From the NCBI RefSeq assembly GCF_000519005.1, contig NZ_JAER01000014.1:47534-111533 (forward strand): 64,000 nucleotides of DNA, given 5' to 3'. The notes below the pieces were generated by a model that was given only the letters and a program-made list of their open reading frames with translations, was not told where the DNA came from and searched no databases. Of the stretch, positions 49,701 through 57,572 are shown one piece after another. The stretch's first letter is position 1; each line of letters begins with the position of its first letter. The translations under genes were made by a program, and so were the position numbers. This DNA is from Nocardioides sp. J54 (GTDB lineage: Bacteria > Actinomycetota > Actinomycetes > Propionibacteriales > Nocardioidaceae).

Positions 49701-50573
49701 GTGGGTACCTACGCAGTCACCGGGTCCGCCTCCGGCATGGGCGCCGCCGTCGTCGAGCGGCTCGTCGCCGACGGCCACCGCGTCATCGGGGTCGACATCA
49801 AGGGCGCCGACGTCACGGCCGACCTGTCCACCGCGCACGGACGCCGCGAGGCAGCCGCCGCGGTGCTGGAGCTTGCGGGCGGCGTACTCGACGGGGCGGT
49901 GCTCGCCGCCGGCCTCGGCCCGGCGCCCGGCAAGGACCGCCCGCGGCTGATCGTCGAGGTGAACTACCGCGGCGTCGTCGAGCTCCTCGACGCGTGGCGC
50001 CCGGCGCTGGCGCGCGCCGAGCGGGCCAAGGTCGTGGTGTTCTCCAGCAACTCGACCACCACCGTGCCGGCCGTGCCGCGGGGTGTCGTGCGCTCGCTGC
50101 TCGCCGACGACACCGAGAAGGCGCTGCGCACGTTGCGTCGCCTGGGCCGGCTCGGCCCGACCTTCGCCTACGCGGCGAGCAAGGTCGCGGTGTCGCACTG
50201 GGTACGCCGCAACGCCGTCACCCTCGACTGGGCCGGCGCCGGCATCCGGCTCAACGCGCTGGCCCCCGGCGCGATCCTGACCCCGCTGCTCGAGCAGCAG
50301 CTCTCCACCCCCGCCGAGGCCAAGCGGATCCGCGCCTTCCCCGTGCCGATCGGCGGCTTCGGCGACCCCGCGCACCTCGCGGCGTGGGTCGTGTTCATGC
50401 TCTCCGACGCCGCGGACTTCCTCTGCGGCAGCGTGGTCTTCGTCGACGGCGGCTCGGACGCCTGGTTCCGCGCCTCCGACTGGCCGCGGCCGGTCCCGGC
50501 CCGACGGGTGCCGGGGTACGTGCGGCGGATGGCGCAGTTCCGGTCGTACAAGAAGGCGGTGCGGAAGGGCTGA
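49701..50573 (+). CDS. Short-chain dehydrogenase/reductase (hydroxysteroid-dehydrogenase-like)
   Basis: 290-residue classical SDR. Cofactor motif TGSASGMGAAV, acidic VIGVDIKGADVTADL for NAD preference, FSSNST with the catalytic Ser, and YAASK (Tyr-Lys). A short insertion (DTEKALRTLRRLGRLG) precedes the YxxxK, as in bacterial 3-alpha-hydroxysteroid dehydrogenases. The KstR-type operator directly upstream supports a role in steroid or related lipid breakdown. GTG 49701 is a leaderless start. Confidence 0.88.
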   Translation: MGTYAVTGSASGMGAAVVERLVADGHRVIGVDIKGADVTADLSTAHGRREAAAAVLELAGGVLDGAVLAAGLGPAPGKDRPRLIVEVNYRGVVELLDAWRPALARAERAKVVVFSSNSTTTVPAVPRGVVRSLLADDTEKALRTLRRLGRLGPTFAYAASKVAVSHWVRRNAVTLDWAGAGIRLNALAPGAILTPLLEQQLSTPAEAKRIRAFPVPIGGFGDPAHLAAWVVFMLSDAADFLCGSVVFVDGGSDAWFRASDWPRPVPARRVPGYVRRMAQFRSYKKAVRKG

Positions 50574-50723
50574 GGGTGGCTCGACCAGCTCACCCCTGGC
50601 GCGGGGCCTGTGCCGGCGGCGGTGGTGCCGGTGCCGGCGGCGGTGGTGCCGGGGCCGGGTGCCGGCGGCGCCGGTGGGCGTCGTATGCCGCTCGGCGGCG
50701 GGGGTTGATGACGTTTTCTCGCG

Positions 50724-50982
50724 GTTGTCGGCCGTTGCAACCGTCGACAAGCGCAGGAATCCCCGCCTGAGCGGGGATTCCTGCAGCCGGCACCGGACTT
50801 GGTGGCCGCTTCTGGGAGTTGTTGGCCGCTGCAGCAGCCAACAAGTTCGGGAATCGCCGCCTAGGCGGTGATTCCCGGCCCGCCCGGCACCCCTCCCCCG
50901 CACTTCCTGACCGCGCCTCGCACTTCCTGACCGTTGCAACAGTCAGGAAGCACGGGAATCACCTCCGAAGCGGTGATTCCCG
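50724..50982. repeat. Three tandem copies of a two-hairpin unit with covarying stems (family E)
   Basis: Each unit has hairpin 1 (50724-50750, 50818-50844, 50923-50950), with a GTTGCAAC-like loop, followed three or two bases later by hairpin 2 (50753-50784, 50848-50877, 50953-50982). Stem bases differ between copies but pairing is kept (for example TTGTCG/CGACAA, TTGTTGGC/GCCAACAA, CTTCCTGAC/GTCAGGAAG). It lies in the 471-base gap between the SDR and padR genes; the preceding 50590-50690 is a GGTGCCGG-rich stretch. Confidence 0.85.
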
Positions 50983-50996
50983 ACCCATCACAACGA

Positions 50997-51013
50997 GTTG
51001 CGCAACTAGTTGC
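50997..51013. promoter_or_regulatory. Overlapping palindromes upstream of padR
   Basis: GTTGCGCAAC (50997-51006) and GCAACTAGTTGC (51002-51013) overlap, 32 bases before the padR start; a likely PadR autoregulatory operator. Confidence 0.6.
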
Positions 51014-51044
51014 ATAGCCGCCGGATCCGGGGCATGCTGTCGCC

Positions 51045-51629
51045 ATGGCCCTGGAGCACGCGATCCTCGTGTCGCTGAGCGAGCGCGCGGCGTCGGGGGC
51101 GGACCTGGTCCGCCGCTTCGACGCCTCGATCGGCTTCTTCTGGTCGGCGACGCACCAGCAGATCTACCGGGTCCTCGGCCGCATGGAGGCCGACGGCTGG
51201 GTGAGCGCGCAGAGCGTGCCGCAGGCGGACCGGCCGACGAAGAAGGTCTACGCCGTCACCGACGCCGGCCGCGCCGAGCTGGCCCGCTGGATCGCCGAGC
51301 CGACCACGCCGGATGCCATGCGCAGCAGCGTGAGCGTGAAGATGCGCGGGGCGTCGTACGGCGACCGGACGGCCCTGCTCGACGACCTGCGCCGCCAGCT
51401 CGACGACCACACCAAGCGGCTCTCGCTCTACGAGTTCCTCGCCGCCCGCGACTTCCCCGACCCCGGCGCGCTGTCCGGCGCCGAGCTCGACATCTACCTC
51501 GTGCTGCGCGGCGGGCTGCTCATGGAGGAGTTCTGGGTCCGCTGGCTGACCGAGTACATCGACGCCCACACCCGCACGGCCGACGCCACCGCCGCCACCA
51601 CCCCCGACGCCCCCACCGAGGAGTCCTGA
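51045..51629 (+). CDS. PadR-family transcriptional regulator
   Basis: 194 residues. Winged helix of the PadR type: MALEHAILVSLSERAASGADLVRRFDASIGFFWSATHQQIYRVLGRMEADGWV, then KVYAVTDAGRAELARWI, and a C-terminal dimerisation helix bundle. Its stop overlaps the fadH start by one base (TGATG), so it is co-translated with fadH and probably represses the padR-fadH-SnoaL operon until an aromatic or acyl ligand binds. Confidence 0.92.
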   Translation: MALEHAILVSLSERAASGADLVRRFDASIGFFWSATHQQIYRVLGRMEADGWVSAQSVPQADRPTKKVYAVTDAGRAELARWIAEPTTPDAMRSSVSVKMRGASYGDRTALLDDLRRQLDDHTKRLSLYEFLAARDFPDPGALSGAELDIYLVLRGGLLMEEFWVRWLTEYIDAHTRTADATAATTPDAPTEES

Positions 51630-53635
51630 TGACCAGCTACCCCCTGCTCACCTCGCCGGCCGTGGTCGGCGGCCTGGAGCTGCAGTCCCGCACGGTGATG
51701 GGCTCGATGCACACCGGGCTGGAGGACCGGCCCTGGCACGTCGACGAGCTCGCGGCGTTCTTCGCCGAGCGCGCGGCCGGCGGGGCGGGGCTCATCGTCA
51801 CCGGGGGCTACTCCCCCAACATCCGCGGCTGGCTGCTGCCGTTCGGCTCGCAGATGACCACCCGCCTCAACGCGGTGCGCCACCAGCGGGTCACCGACGC
51901 GGTGCACGAGAACGGCGGCAAGATCGCACTGCAGCTGCTGCACGCCGGCCGCTACGGCTACACCCCGTTCAGCGTCTCCGCCAGCGCGACCAAGTCGCCG
52001 ATCACCCCGTTCAAGGCGTCCGCGCTCTCCACCCGCGCGGTCGAGAGGACGATCGACGACTTCGTCGCGAGCGCGAGGCTCGCCCGCAAGGCCGGGTACG
52101 ACGGCGTCGAGGTCATGGGCTCCGAGGGCTACCTCATCAACCAGTTCCTCGCGGCGCGCACCAACCGTCGTACCGACAAGTGGGGCGGCTCCGCCGAGGC
52201 CCGGATGAGCTTCCCCGTGGAGGTCGTGCGCCGGATCCGACAGGAGCTGCCGGACTTCTTCGTCATGTACCGCATGTCGCTGCTCGACCTGGTCCCCGAC
52301 GGGCAGACGTGGGAGGAGACCGCGGAGCTCGCGCGCCGCATCGAGGAGGCCGGCGCCAGCGTCATCAACACCGGCATCGGCTGGCATGAGGCGCGGGTGC
52401 CCACGATCGTGACCAGCGTCCCGCGCGCGGCGTTCGTCGACTGCACGCTGCGGCTCAAGCAGGTCGTGTCGATCCCGGTCTGCGCGAGCAACCGGATCAA
52501 CACCCCCGACGTCGCCGAGTCCGTGCTGGCGCAGGGCGTCGACCTGGTCTCGATGGCCCGCCCGTTCCTTGCCGACCCCGACTTCGTCGCCAAGGCCCGC
52601 GACGGCCGTGCCGACGAGGTCAACACCTGCATCGGTTGCAACCAGGCGTGCCTCGACCACACCTTCAAGGCCAAGCGGGCTTCCTGCCTGGTCAACCCGC
52701 GGGCCTGCCACGAGACCTCGCTGGTCCTCGGCCCGACGCGCACGGCCAAGCGGGTCGCGGTCGTCGGCGGCGGCCCCGCCGGGCTGTCGACCGCGGTCAG
52801 CGCCGCCGAGCGCGGCCACGACGTGACGCTCTTCGAGGCCGACGACGAGATCGGCGGCCAGTTCCGCCTGGCGATGCAGATCCCCGGCAAGGAGGAGTTC
52901 GCCGAGACGCTGCGCTACTACCGCCGCCGCATGGAGGTCCTCGGCGTCAACCTCAAGCTCGGCACCCGCGCCACCCCCGAGCTGCTGGCCGGGTACGACG
53001 AGGTCGTGGTCGCCACCGGCGTCGAGCCGCGCACCCCCGCGATCCCCGGCATCGATCACCCGAAGGTCGTGTCCTACCCCGACGCCATCACCGGCCGCGT
53101 CGACGTCGGCCAGCGGGTCGCGGTCATCGGCGCCGGCGGCATCGGCTTCGACGTCACCGAGCTCCTCGCCCACGCGGACGGCGAGACCCTCGAGGAGTGG
53201 AAGGCGCACTGGGGCGTGGCCGACCCCGCCGTCGTACGCGGCGGCGTGACGGACAAGGCCCCCCGCGCCCCGAAGCGCGAGGTCTGGCTGCTGCAGCGCA
53301 AGGAGAGCGCGCAGGGCAAGGGCCTCGGCAAGACCACCGGCTGGGTGCACCGCGCCGTCGTCAAGGACCTCGGCGTCCACCAGCTCAGCGGCGTCAGCTA
53401 CGACCGCGTCGACGACGCCGGCCTCCACATCACCGTCGACGGGCAGGCGCAGGTGCTCGACGTCGACCACGTCGTGGTGTGCGCCGGCCAGGAGTCGGTC
53501 CGCAGCCTGTACGACGACCTGCTGGCCTCCGGCTTCCCCGGTGCCGTGCACCTGATCGGCGGGGCCGACCTCGCCGCGGAGCTGGACGCGAAGCGCGCGA
53601 TCAAGCAGGGCACCGAGCTGGCGGCTGCGCTGTGA
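51629..53635 (+). CDS. fadH: NADPH-dependent 2,4-dienoyl-CoA reductase
   Basis: 668-residue iron-sulfur flavoenzyme that reduces 2,4-dienoyl-CoA during oxidation of unsaturated fatty acids. The N-terminal FMN TIM barrel has EVMGSEGYLINQFL (active-site Tyr) and NTGIGWHEARVPTI (active-site His); the 4Fe-4S cluster is CIGCNQAC...C; the FAD/NADPH Rossmann domains begin VAVVGGGPAGLSTAV and VAVIGAGGIGFDV. It matches E. coli FadH along its whole length. It is the second gene of the PadR operon; the SnoaL-like gene overlaps by four bases. Confidence 0.96.
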   Translation: MTSYPLLTSPAVVGGLELQSRTVMGSMHTGLEDRPWHVDELAAFFAERAAGGAGLIVTGGYSPNIRGWLLPFGSQMTTRLNAVRHQRVTDAVHENGGKIALQLLHAGRYGYTPFSVSASATKSPITPFKASALSTRAVERTIDDFVASARLARKAGYDGVEVMGSEGYLINQFLAARTNRRTDKWGGSAEARMSFPVEVVRRIRQELPDFFVMYRMSLLDLVPDGQTWEETAELARRIEEAGASVINTGIGWHEARVPTIVTSVPRAAFVDCTLRLKQVVSIPVCASNRINTPDVAESVLAQGVDLVSMARPFLADPDFVAKARDGRADEVNTCIGCNQACLDHTFKAKRASCLVNPRACHETSLVLGPTRTAKRVAVVGGGPAGLSTAVSAAERGHDVTLFEADDEIGGQFRLAMQIPGKEEFAETLRYYRRRMEVLGVNLKLGTRATPELLAGYDEVVVATGVEPRTPAIPGIDHPKVVSYPDAITGRVDVGQRVAVIGAGGIGFDVTELLAHADGETLEEWKAHWGVADPAVVRGGVTDKAPRAPKREVWLLQRKESAQGKGLGKTTGWVHRAVVKDLGVHQLSGVSYDRVDDAGLHITVDGQAQVLDVDHVVVCAGQESVRSLYDDLLASGFPGAVHLIGGADLAAELDAKRAIKQGTELAAAL

Positions 53636-54030
53636 GCGCCGTGCACAGCGACTTCCGCGCCGCCGTCGAGGCCCGCGACGTCGACGCGATGCGTGCCTGC
53701 CTCGCCGACGACGTGGTGTTCCGCAGCCCCGTCGCGCACAAGCCGTACCCGGGCAAGGCGATCACCGGCGCGATCCTCGCCAACGTGATCGAGGTCTTCG
53801 AGGACTTCCGCTACGTGCGCGAGCTCGGCGACGACGCCGGCCACGCACTCGTGTTCGAGGCGAAGGTCAGCAGCCTCGACCTCACCGGCTGCGACTTCCT
53901 CGTGCTCGACGACGACGGCCTGATCACCGACTTCATGGTGATGGTCCGCCCGCTCAAGGCCGCCCAGGCGCTGGCCGAGGCGATGGGCGCGCGGTTCGAC
54001 GCGATCGTGGAGCAGGCTGGTCGGGGGTGA
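53632..54030 (+). CDS. SnoaL-like (NTF2-fold) small protein
   Basis: 132 residues, cone-shaped NTF2-like fold: an N-terminal helix FRAAVEARDVDAMRACLADDVVFRSPVAHKPYPG, then beta strands including FEAKVSSLDLTGCDFLVLDDDGLITDFMVMVRP. It could be an isomerase, cyclase or ligand-binding accessory. The GTG at 53632 overlaps the fadH stop, so it probably serves the same pathway. The gene is followed by a 30-base palindrome. Confidence 0.82.
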   Translation: MSAVHSDFRAAVEARDVDAMRACLADDVVFRSPVAHKPYPGKAITGAILANVIEVFEDFRYVRELGDDAGHALVFEAKVSSLDLTGCDFLVLDDDGLITDFMVMVRPLKAAQALAEAMGARFDAIVEQAGRG

Positions 54031-54038
54031 GGGGAGGT

Positions 54039-54130
54039 GGGGTTTCACCACCTAGGTGGTGAAACCCCGACTGGGCACACGTTTTCAGGCCCCTCCGGGC
54101 GTAGTTTCGCCACCTAGGTGGTGAATCCCC
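54039..54130. repeat. 30-base perfect palindrome plus a diverged second copy
   Basis: 54039-54068 is a perfect 30-base palindrome (arm GGGGTTTCACCACCT). A second imperfect copy (about 54104-54130) shares the CCACCTAGGTGG centre. The centre also resembles hairpin 2 of the unit at 50848-50877 (CCGCCTAGGCGG). Downstream of the SnoaL gene, it may act as terminator. Confidence 0.8.
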
Positions 54131-54160
54131 GCCCCCGCCGCTCCCCCACCCCGGCGCGCA

Positions 54161-54202
54161 AAAACCCACGCCGGACGAGGGGGCGCCCCGTCCGGCGTGG
54201 GT
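54161..54202 (-). terminator. Intrinsic terminator of the SRPBCC gene
   Basis: Perfect 14-base stem (54164-54177 with 54189-54202) with an A-run at its left edge, which is a T-run on the minus strand after the hairpin. Confidence 0.85.
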
Positions 54203-54228
54203 GCTCGGTGGCTCAGATCGACAGTGGG

Positions 54229-54708
54229 TCAGATCGTCGGGTTGTCGACGTCGGTCGGGCTGACCGACCCGCGCCAGCCGCCGGTCTCGGCGCCGCGCGC
54301 CTCGATGAACTCCTTGAAGCGCTCGAGGTCGCCCTCGGCCTTCTTGTCCACGATGTTCAGCGCGTCGCCGACCTTCTCGACGATGCCCTCGGGCTCGAAC
54401 TCCATCTCCAGCGTCACGCGTGTGCCGGCGCCGGCGTCGTCCGCGGCGAAGGAGACGGTGCCGTGGTTCGTCGTACCGTCCAGGGCGCGCCACGTGATCC
54501 GCTCGTCCGGCTCCTGGTGGACGATCTCGGCGTCCCACTCGCGGTGGACGCCGGCGATGTCGGCGCGCCAGTGCAGGCGCTTGTCGTCGAGCTGGTCGAC
54601 CTGCTCGACGCCCTGCATGAACTTCGGAAAGCTCTCGAACTGGGTCCACTGGTCGTAGGCCGTGCGCACGGGGACGTCGACGTGGATGGTCTTCTGGATC
54701 GTGCTCAT
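54229..54708 (-). CDS. SRPBCC-family (polyketide cyclase/dehydrase-like) protein
   Basis: 159-residue START-like helix-grip fold. STIQKTIHVDVPVRTAYDQWTQFESFPKFMQGVEQVDQLDDKRLHWRADIAGVHREWDAEI is the typical cyclase_polyket2 opening, followed by RITWRALDGTTNHGTVSF and a C-terminal amphipathic helix. It binds a hydrophobic ligand in related proteins; no enzymatic role is proven. It is monocistronic, with a strong terminator. The 579-base region upstream is filled by family-C-related repeats. Confidence 0.87.
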   Translation of the reverse strand: MSTIQKTIHVDVPVRTAYDQWTQFESFPKFMQGVEQVDQLDDKRLHWRADIAGVHREWDAEIVHQEPDERITWRALDGTTNHGTVSFAADDAGAGTRVTLEMEFEPEGIVEKVGDALNIVDKKAEGDLERFKEFIEARGAETGGWRGSVSPTDVDNPTI

Positions 54709-54831
54709 CGGTCGTGCTCCAATCAGTCGGGTTCGCTCCCGCGGTACCCGTCCTCCGCACCTGAACCCGGTGACGCCGTCGTACGTCGGACACCTCACAC
54801 CCTGCGCGCCCGTTCGTCTCGCCGCGCCCGC

Positions 54832-55140
54832 TGCAACACGGTGATCACCGACCTGGCAGCCCCGCCACCGCTGTACCCGCCCCACCCAGCACCCCGATGC
54901 CGCGGTCTCGGGGCTGCAAGAGCCGCGATCAACGTGTGACAGCGACGTCGTACGCCGTGCGGGCTGTCTGCCGGGAGCCGCACGCCATGTAACACGGTGA
55001 TCACCGACCTGGCAGCCCCGCCACGGCTGTACCCGCCCCACCCAGCACCCCGATGCCGCGGTCTCGGGGCTGCCAGAGCCGCGATCAACGTGTTACAGCC
55101 GCCACCCGCACCCCAGAGCCGCGATCAACGTGTTACAGCC
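54832..55140. repeat. Family-C-related repeat pair in a divergent gap
   Basis: Two direct copies about 156 bases apart (about 54832-54952 and 54988-55108), each with a forward AACACGGTGATCACCG core at its left and an inverted GCGATCAACGTGT core at its right; a third inverted core lies near 55117-55139. Beyond it, 55141-55240 is C/A-rich low-complexity sequence (repeated CGCCCGCAC) before the ABC operon. Confidence 0.85.
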
Positions 55141-55287
55141 CGCCCGCACCCCGCCCACAGCCCGCCCGCACCCCGCCTACAGCCCGCCCGCACCCCGCCC
55201 CACCTCCCACCCAGCAAGATTCCCCCTGCCACGGCAGACGGCGAGATGCCCGCGCACTGTCCCCGGATCCCCGTACGCTGCTGCAGC

Positions 55288-56100
55288 ATGGGCATCGAGT
55301 TCCGGGGCGTCAGCAAGACGTACCCCGACGGGACGGTCGCGGTCGCTGAGTTCAGCTGCGAGGTCCCGAGCCACCGGACCCTGGCGCTGGTCGGCACCTC
55401 GGGGTCCGGGAAGACCACGCTGATGCGGATGGTCAACCGGATGATCGACCCGACGACCGGCACGGTGCTGATCGACGGCAAGGACGTGCGCTCCCTCGAG
55501 AAGGTCGCGCTGCGGCGCTCGATCGGCTACGTCCCGCAGGCCGGCGGGCTGCTCCCCCACCGCCGCGTGATCGACAACGTCGCGACGGTGCCGGTGCTCA
55601 ACGGCGTCGCGAAGGCGGCGGCGCGGGAGACGGCTGACGGGCTGCTCGCCAAGGTCGGGCTCGACCCGGCGCTGGGCAGGCGGTTCCCCGGCCAGCTCTC
55701 GGGCGGGCAGCAGCAGCGGGTGGCGGTGGCGCGGGCGCTCGCGGCCGACCCCAACATCTTGCTGATGGACGAGCCGTTCGGTGCGGTCGACCCGATCGTG
55801 CGGCGCGACCTGCAGGACGAGCTGCTCGCGCTGCAGTCCGAGCTGGGCAAGACGATCGTGCTGGTCACCCACGACATCGACGAGGCGTTCCGGCTCGGCG
55901 ACGAGGTGGTGATCCTCAGGACCGGCGGCGTCATCGCGCAGGTCGGCACCCCGCAGCAGATCGTCGCCGACCCGGCCGACGACTTCGTGCGCGACTTCGT
56001 CGGCAGCGACCGCGCCGAGCGCACGCTGCGCACGGTCGAGATGGACGGGCGCCGCGTCGTCGTCGACGGCGACGACCGCCCGGTCGGCGTCCTGGCCTGA
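55288..56100 (+). CDS. Osmoprotectant ABC transporter, ATP-binding subunit (OpuC/ProV type)
   Basis: 270-residue ATPase: Walker A ALVGTSGSGKTTLM, Q-loop YVPQAGGLLPHRR, signature LSGGQQQRVAVARAL, Walker B ILLMDEPFGAVDP, H-loop VTHDIDEAF. There is no C-terminal CBS pair, in contrast to E. coli ProV. It energises import of glycine betaine, choline or similar solutes with the next three genes. TACGCT (55274-55279) eight bases before ATG 55288 may be its -10. Confidence 0.9.
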   Translation: MGIEFRGVSKTYPDGTVAVAEFSCEVPSHRTLALVGTSGSGKTTLMRMVNRMIDPTTGTVLIDGKDVRSLEKVALRRSIGYVPQAGGLLPHRRVIDNVATVPVLNGVAKAAARETADGLLAKVGLDPALGRRFPGQLSGGQQQRVAVARALAADPNILLMDEPFGAVDPIVRRDLQDELLALQSELGKTIVLVTHDIDEAFRLGDEVVILRTGGVIAQVGTPQQIVADPADDFVRDFVGSDRAERTLRTVEMDGRRVVVDGDDRPVGVLA

Positions 56101-56110
56101 GGCGGCCGCG

Positions 56111-56866
56111 ATGACCTGGCTGGAGGCCAACCGCTCCTGGGTGCTCGAGCTGCTCTGGCAGCACCTGCTCCTGTCCGTGCCCGCCGTCGCGATCAGCGTC
56201 GTGGTCGCCGTCGTGCTCGGCCGCGTCGCCTGGCGCTGGCCGCGGGTCGGCTCGGTCGTCCTCGGCGTCGCGAGCCTGCTCTACTCCGTGCCCGCGCTGC
56301 CGCTGCTCATCGTGGTCCCGGTCCTGCTGTCGATCCCGCTGCGCAGCGAGACCAACCTCGTCGTCGCGCTGGCCGTCTACGGCACCGCCCTCCTCGCCGG
56401 TACGGCGGCCGACGCGTTCCGCACCGTCGACGTGCGGGTCCGCGAGGCGGCCGAGGCGATGGGGTACTCCCGGCGCGGCCTGTTCTGGCGCATCGACCTC
56501 CCGCTGTCCCTGCCGGTGCTCATCTCCGGCATCCGTGTCGTCGCGGTCAGCACGGTCAGCCTGGTCACGATCGGCGCACTCGTGGGCATCTCCAGCCTCG
56601 GCAGCCTGCTGACCGACGGATTCCAGCGCGGCATCCGCGAGGAGGTCGCCACCGGCGTGATCGCCACCATGGTGCTCGCCGTGCTGCTCGACCTCGCCGT
56701 CGTGCTCGCCGGCCGCGCGCTCACCCCGTGGCAGCGCCGGGTGCGGGGCGACGCGCGGACCGCCCGCACCACGCCGGACCGGGACCACCCAGCCGGCACC
56801 GCCGGCACCACCAACCCCGCCGGCACCGCCGGCACGGCCGGCCCCGCCGCGGAGGTGTCGGCATGA
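56111..56866 (+). CDS. Osmoprotectant ABC transporter permease 1
   Basis: 251-residue inner-membrane permease with about five to six transmembrane helices and the BPD-transport EAA loop EAAEAMGYSRRGLFWRIDLPLSLPVLISGIRV. The C-terminus is a cytoplasmic Pro/Gly/Thr-rich tail with GTAGT repeats. It overlaps the second permease by four bases (ATGA) and starts ten bases after the ATPase stop. Confidence 0.9.
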   Translation: MTWLEANRSWVLELLWQHLLLSVPAVAISVVVAVVLGRVAWRWPRVGSVVLGVASLLYSVPALPLLIVVPVLLSIPLRSETNLVVALAVYGTALLAGTAADAFRTVDVRVREAAEAMGYSRRGLFWRIDLPLSLPVLISGIRVVAVSTVSLVTIGALVGISSLGSLLTDGFQRGIREEVATGVIATMVLAVLLDLAVVLAGRALTPWQRRVRGDARTARTTPDRDHPAGTAGTTNPAGTAGTAGPAAEVSA

Positions 56867-57570
56867 ACCTCTTCGGCGACGCCCTCGCCTGGATCCTCGA
56901 CGGCAGTCACTGGGGCGGTCCGTCCGGCATCGACGCCCGGCTCCTGCAGCACCTGTGGGTCACCTTCGCCGCCGTCGGCATCGCCGGCGTGGTGGCGATC
57001 CCGCTCGGCGTGCTCATCGGCCACACCGGCCGCGGCCGCCTCGTCGTGGTCGCGCTCGCCGGCGCCGTGCGGGCCGTGCCGACCCTGGGCCTGCTCACCC
57101 TGCTCGGCCTGTGGCTCGGCATCGGCATCGAGGCCCCGCTGCTCGCGCTGGTCGCGCTCGGCTTCCCGTCCCTGCTCGCCGGCGCCTACGCCGGTATCGA
57201 GGCGGCCGACCCCGGCGCCGTCGACGCCGCCCGCGCCCTCGGCCACAGCGAGTGGCAGATCGTCACCCGCGTCGAGCTCCCCCTCGGCGCCGACGTGCTC
57301 ATCGGCGGCATCCGCGCGGCCACGCTGCAGGTCGTCGCCACGGCCACCCTGGCGGCGTACATCTCCGACACCGGCCTGGGCCGCTACCTCTTCGCCGGCC
57401 TCAAGAGCCGCGACTACCCGCAGATGCTGGCCGGTGCGCTGCTCGTCGCCGCGCTCGCGCTCGTCCTCGACCTGCTCCTGGGCGCCGTCCAGCGCGCCTC
57501 CCGCGGCCGCACCCGCGACCGCGGCACCCTGACCCGTGGTCCCGCCGGGGCCGCACCCTCGAAAGGTTGA
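56863..57570 (+). CDS. Osmoprotectant ABC transporter permease 2
   Basis: 235-residue permease with about five transmembrane helices. It has AVRAVPTLGLLTLLGLWLG and the coupling loop DAARALGHSEWQIVTRVELPLGADVLIGGIR. It pairs with the upstream permease as a heterodimer. The substrate-binding lipoprotein gene follows two bases after the stop. Confidence 0.9.
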   Translation: MNLFGDALAWILDGSHWGGPSGIDARLLQHLWVTFAAVGIAGVVAIPLGVLIGHTGRGRLVVVALAGAVRAVPTLGLLTLLGLWLGIGIEAPLLALVALGFPSLLAGAYAGIEAADPGAVDAARALGHSEWQIVTRVELPLGADVLIGGIRAATLQVVATATLAAYISDTGLGRYLFAGLKSRDYPQMLAGALLVAALALVLDLLLGAVQRASRGRTRDRGTLTRGPAGAAPSKG

Positions 57571-57572
57571 TC

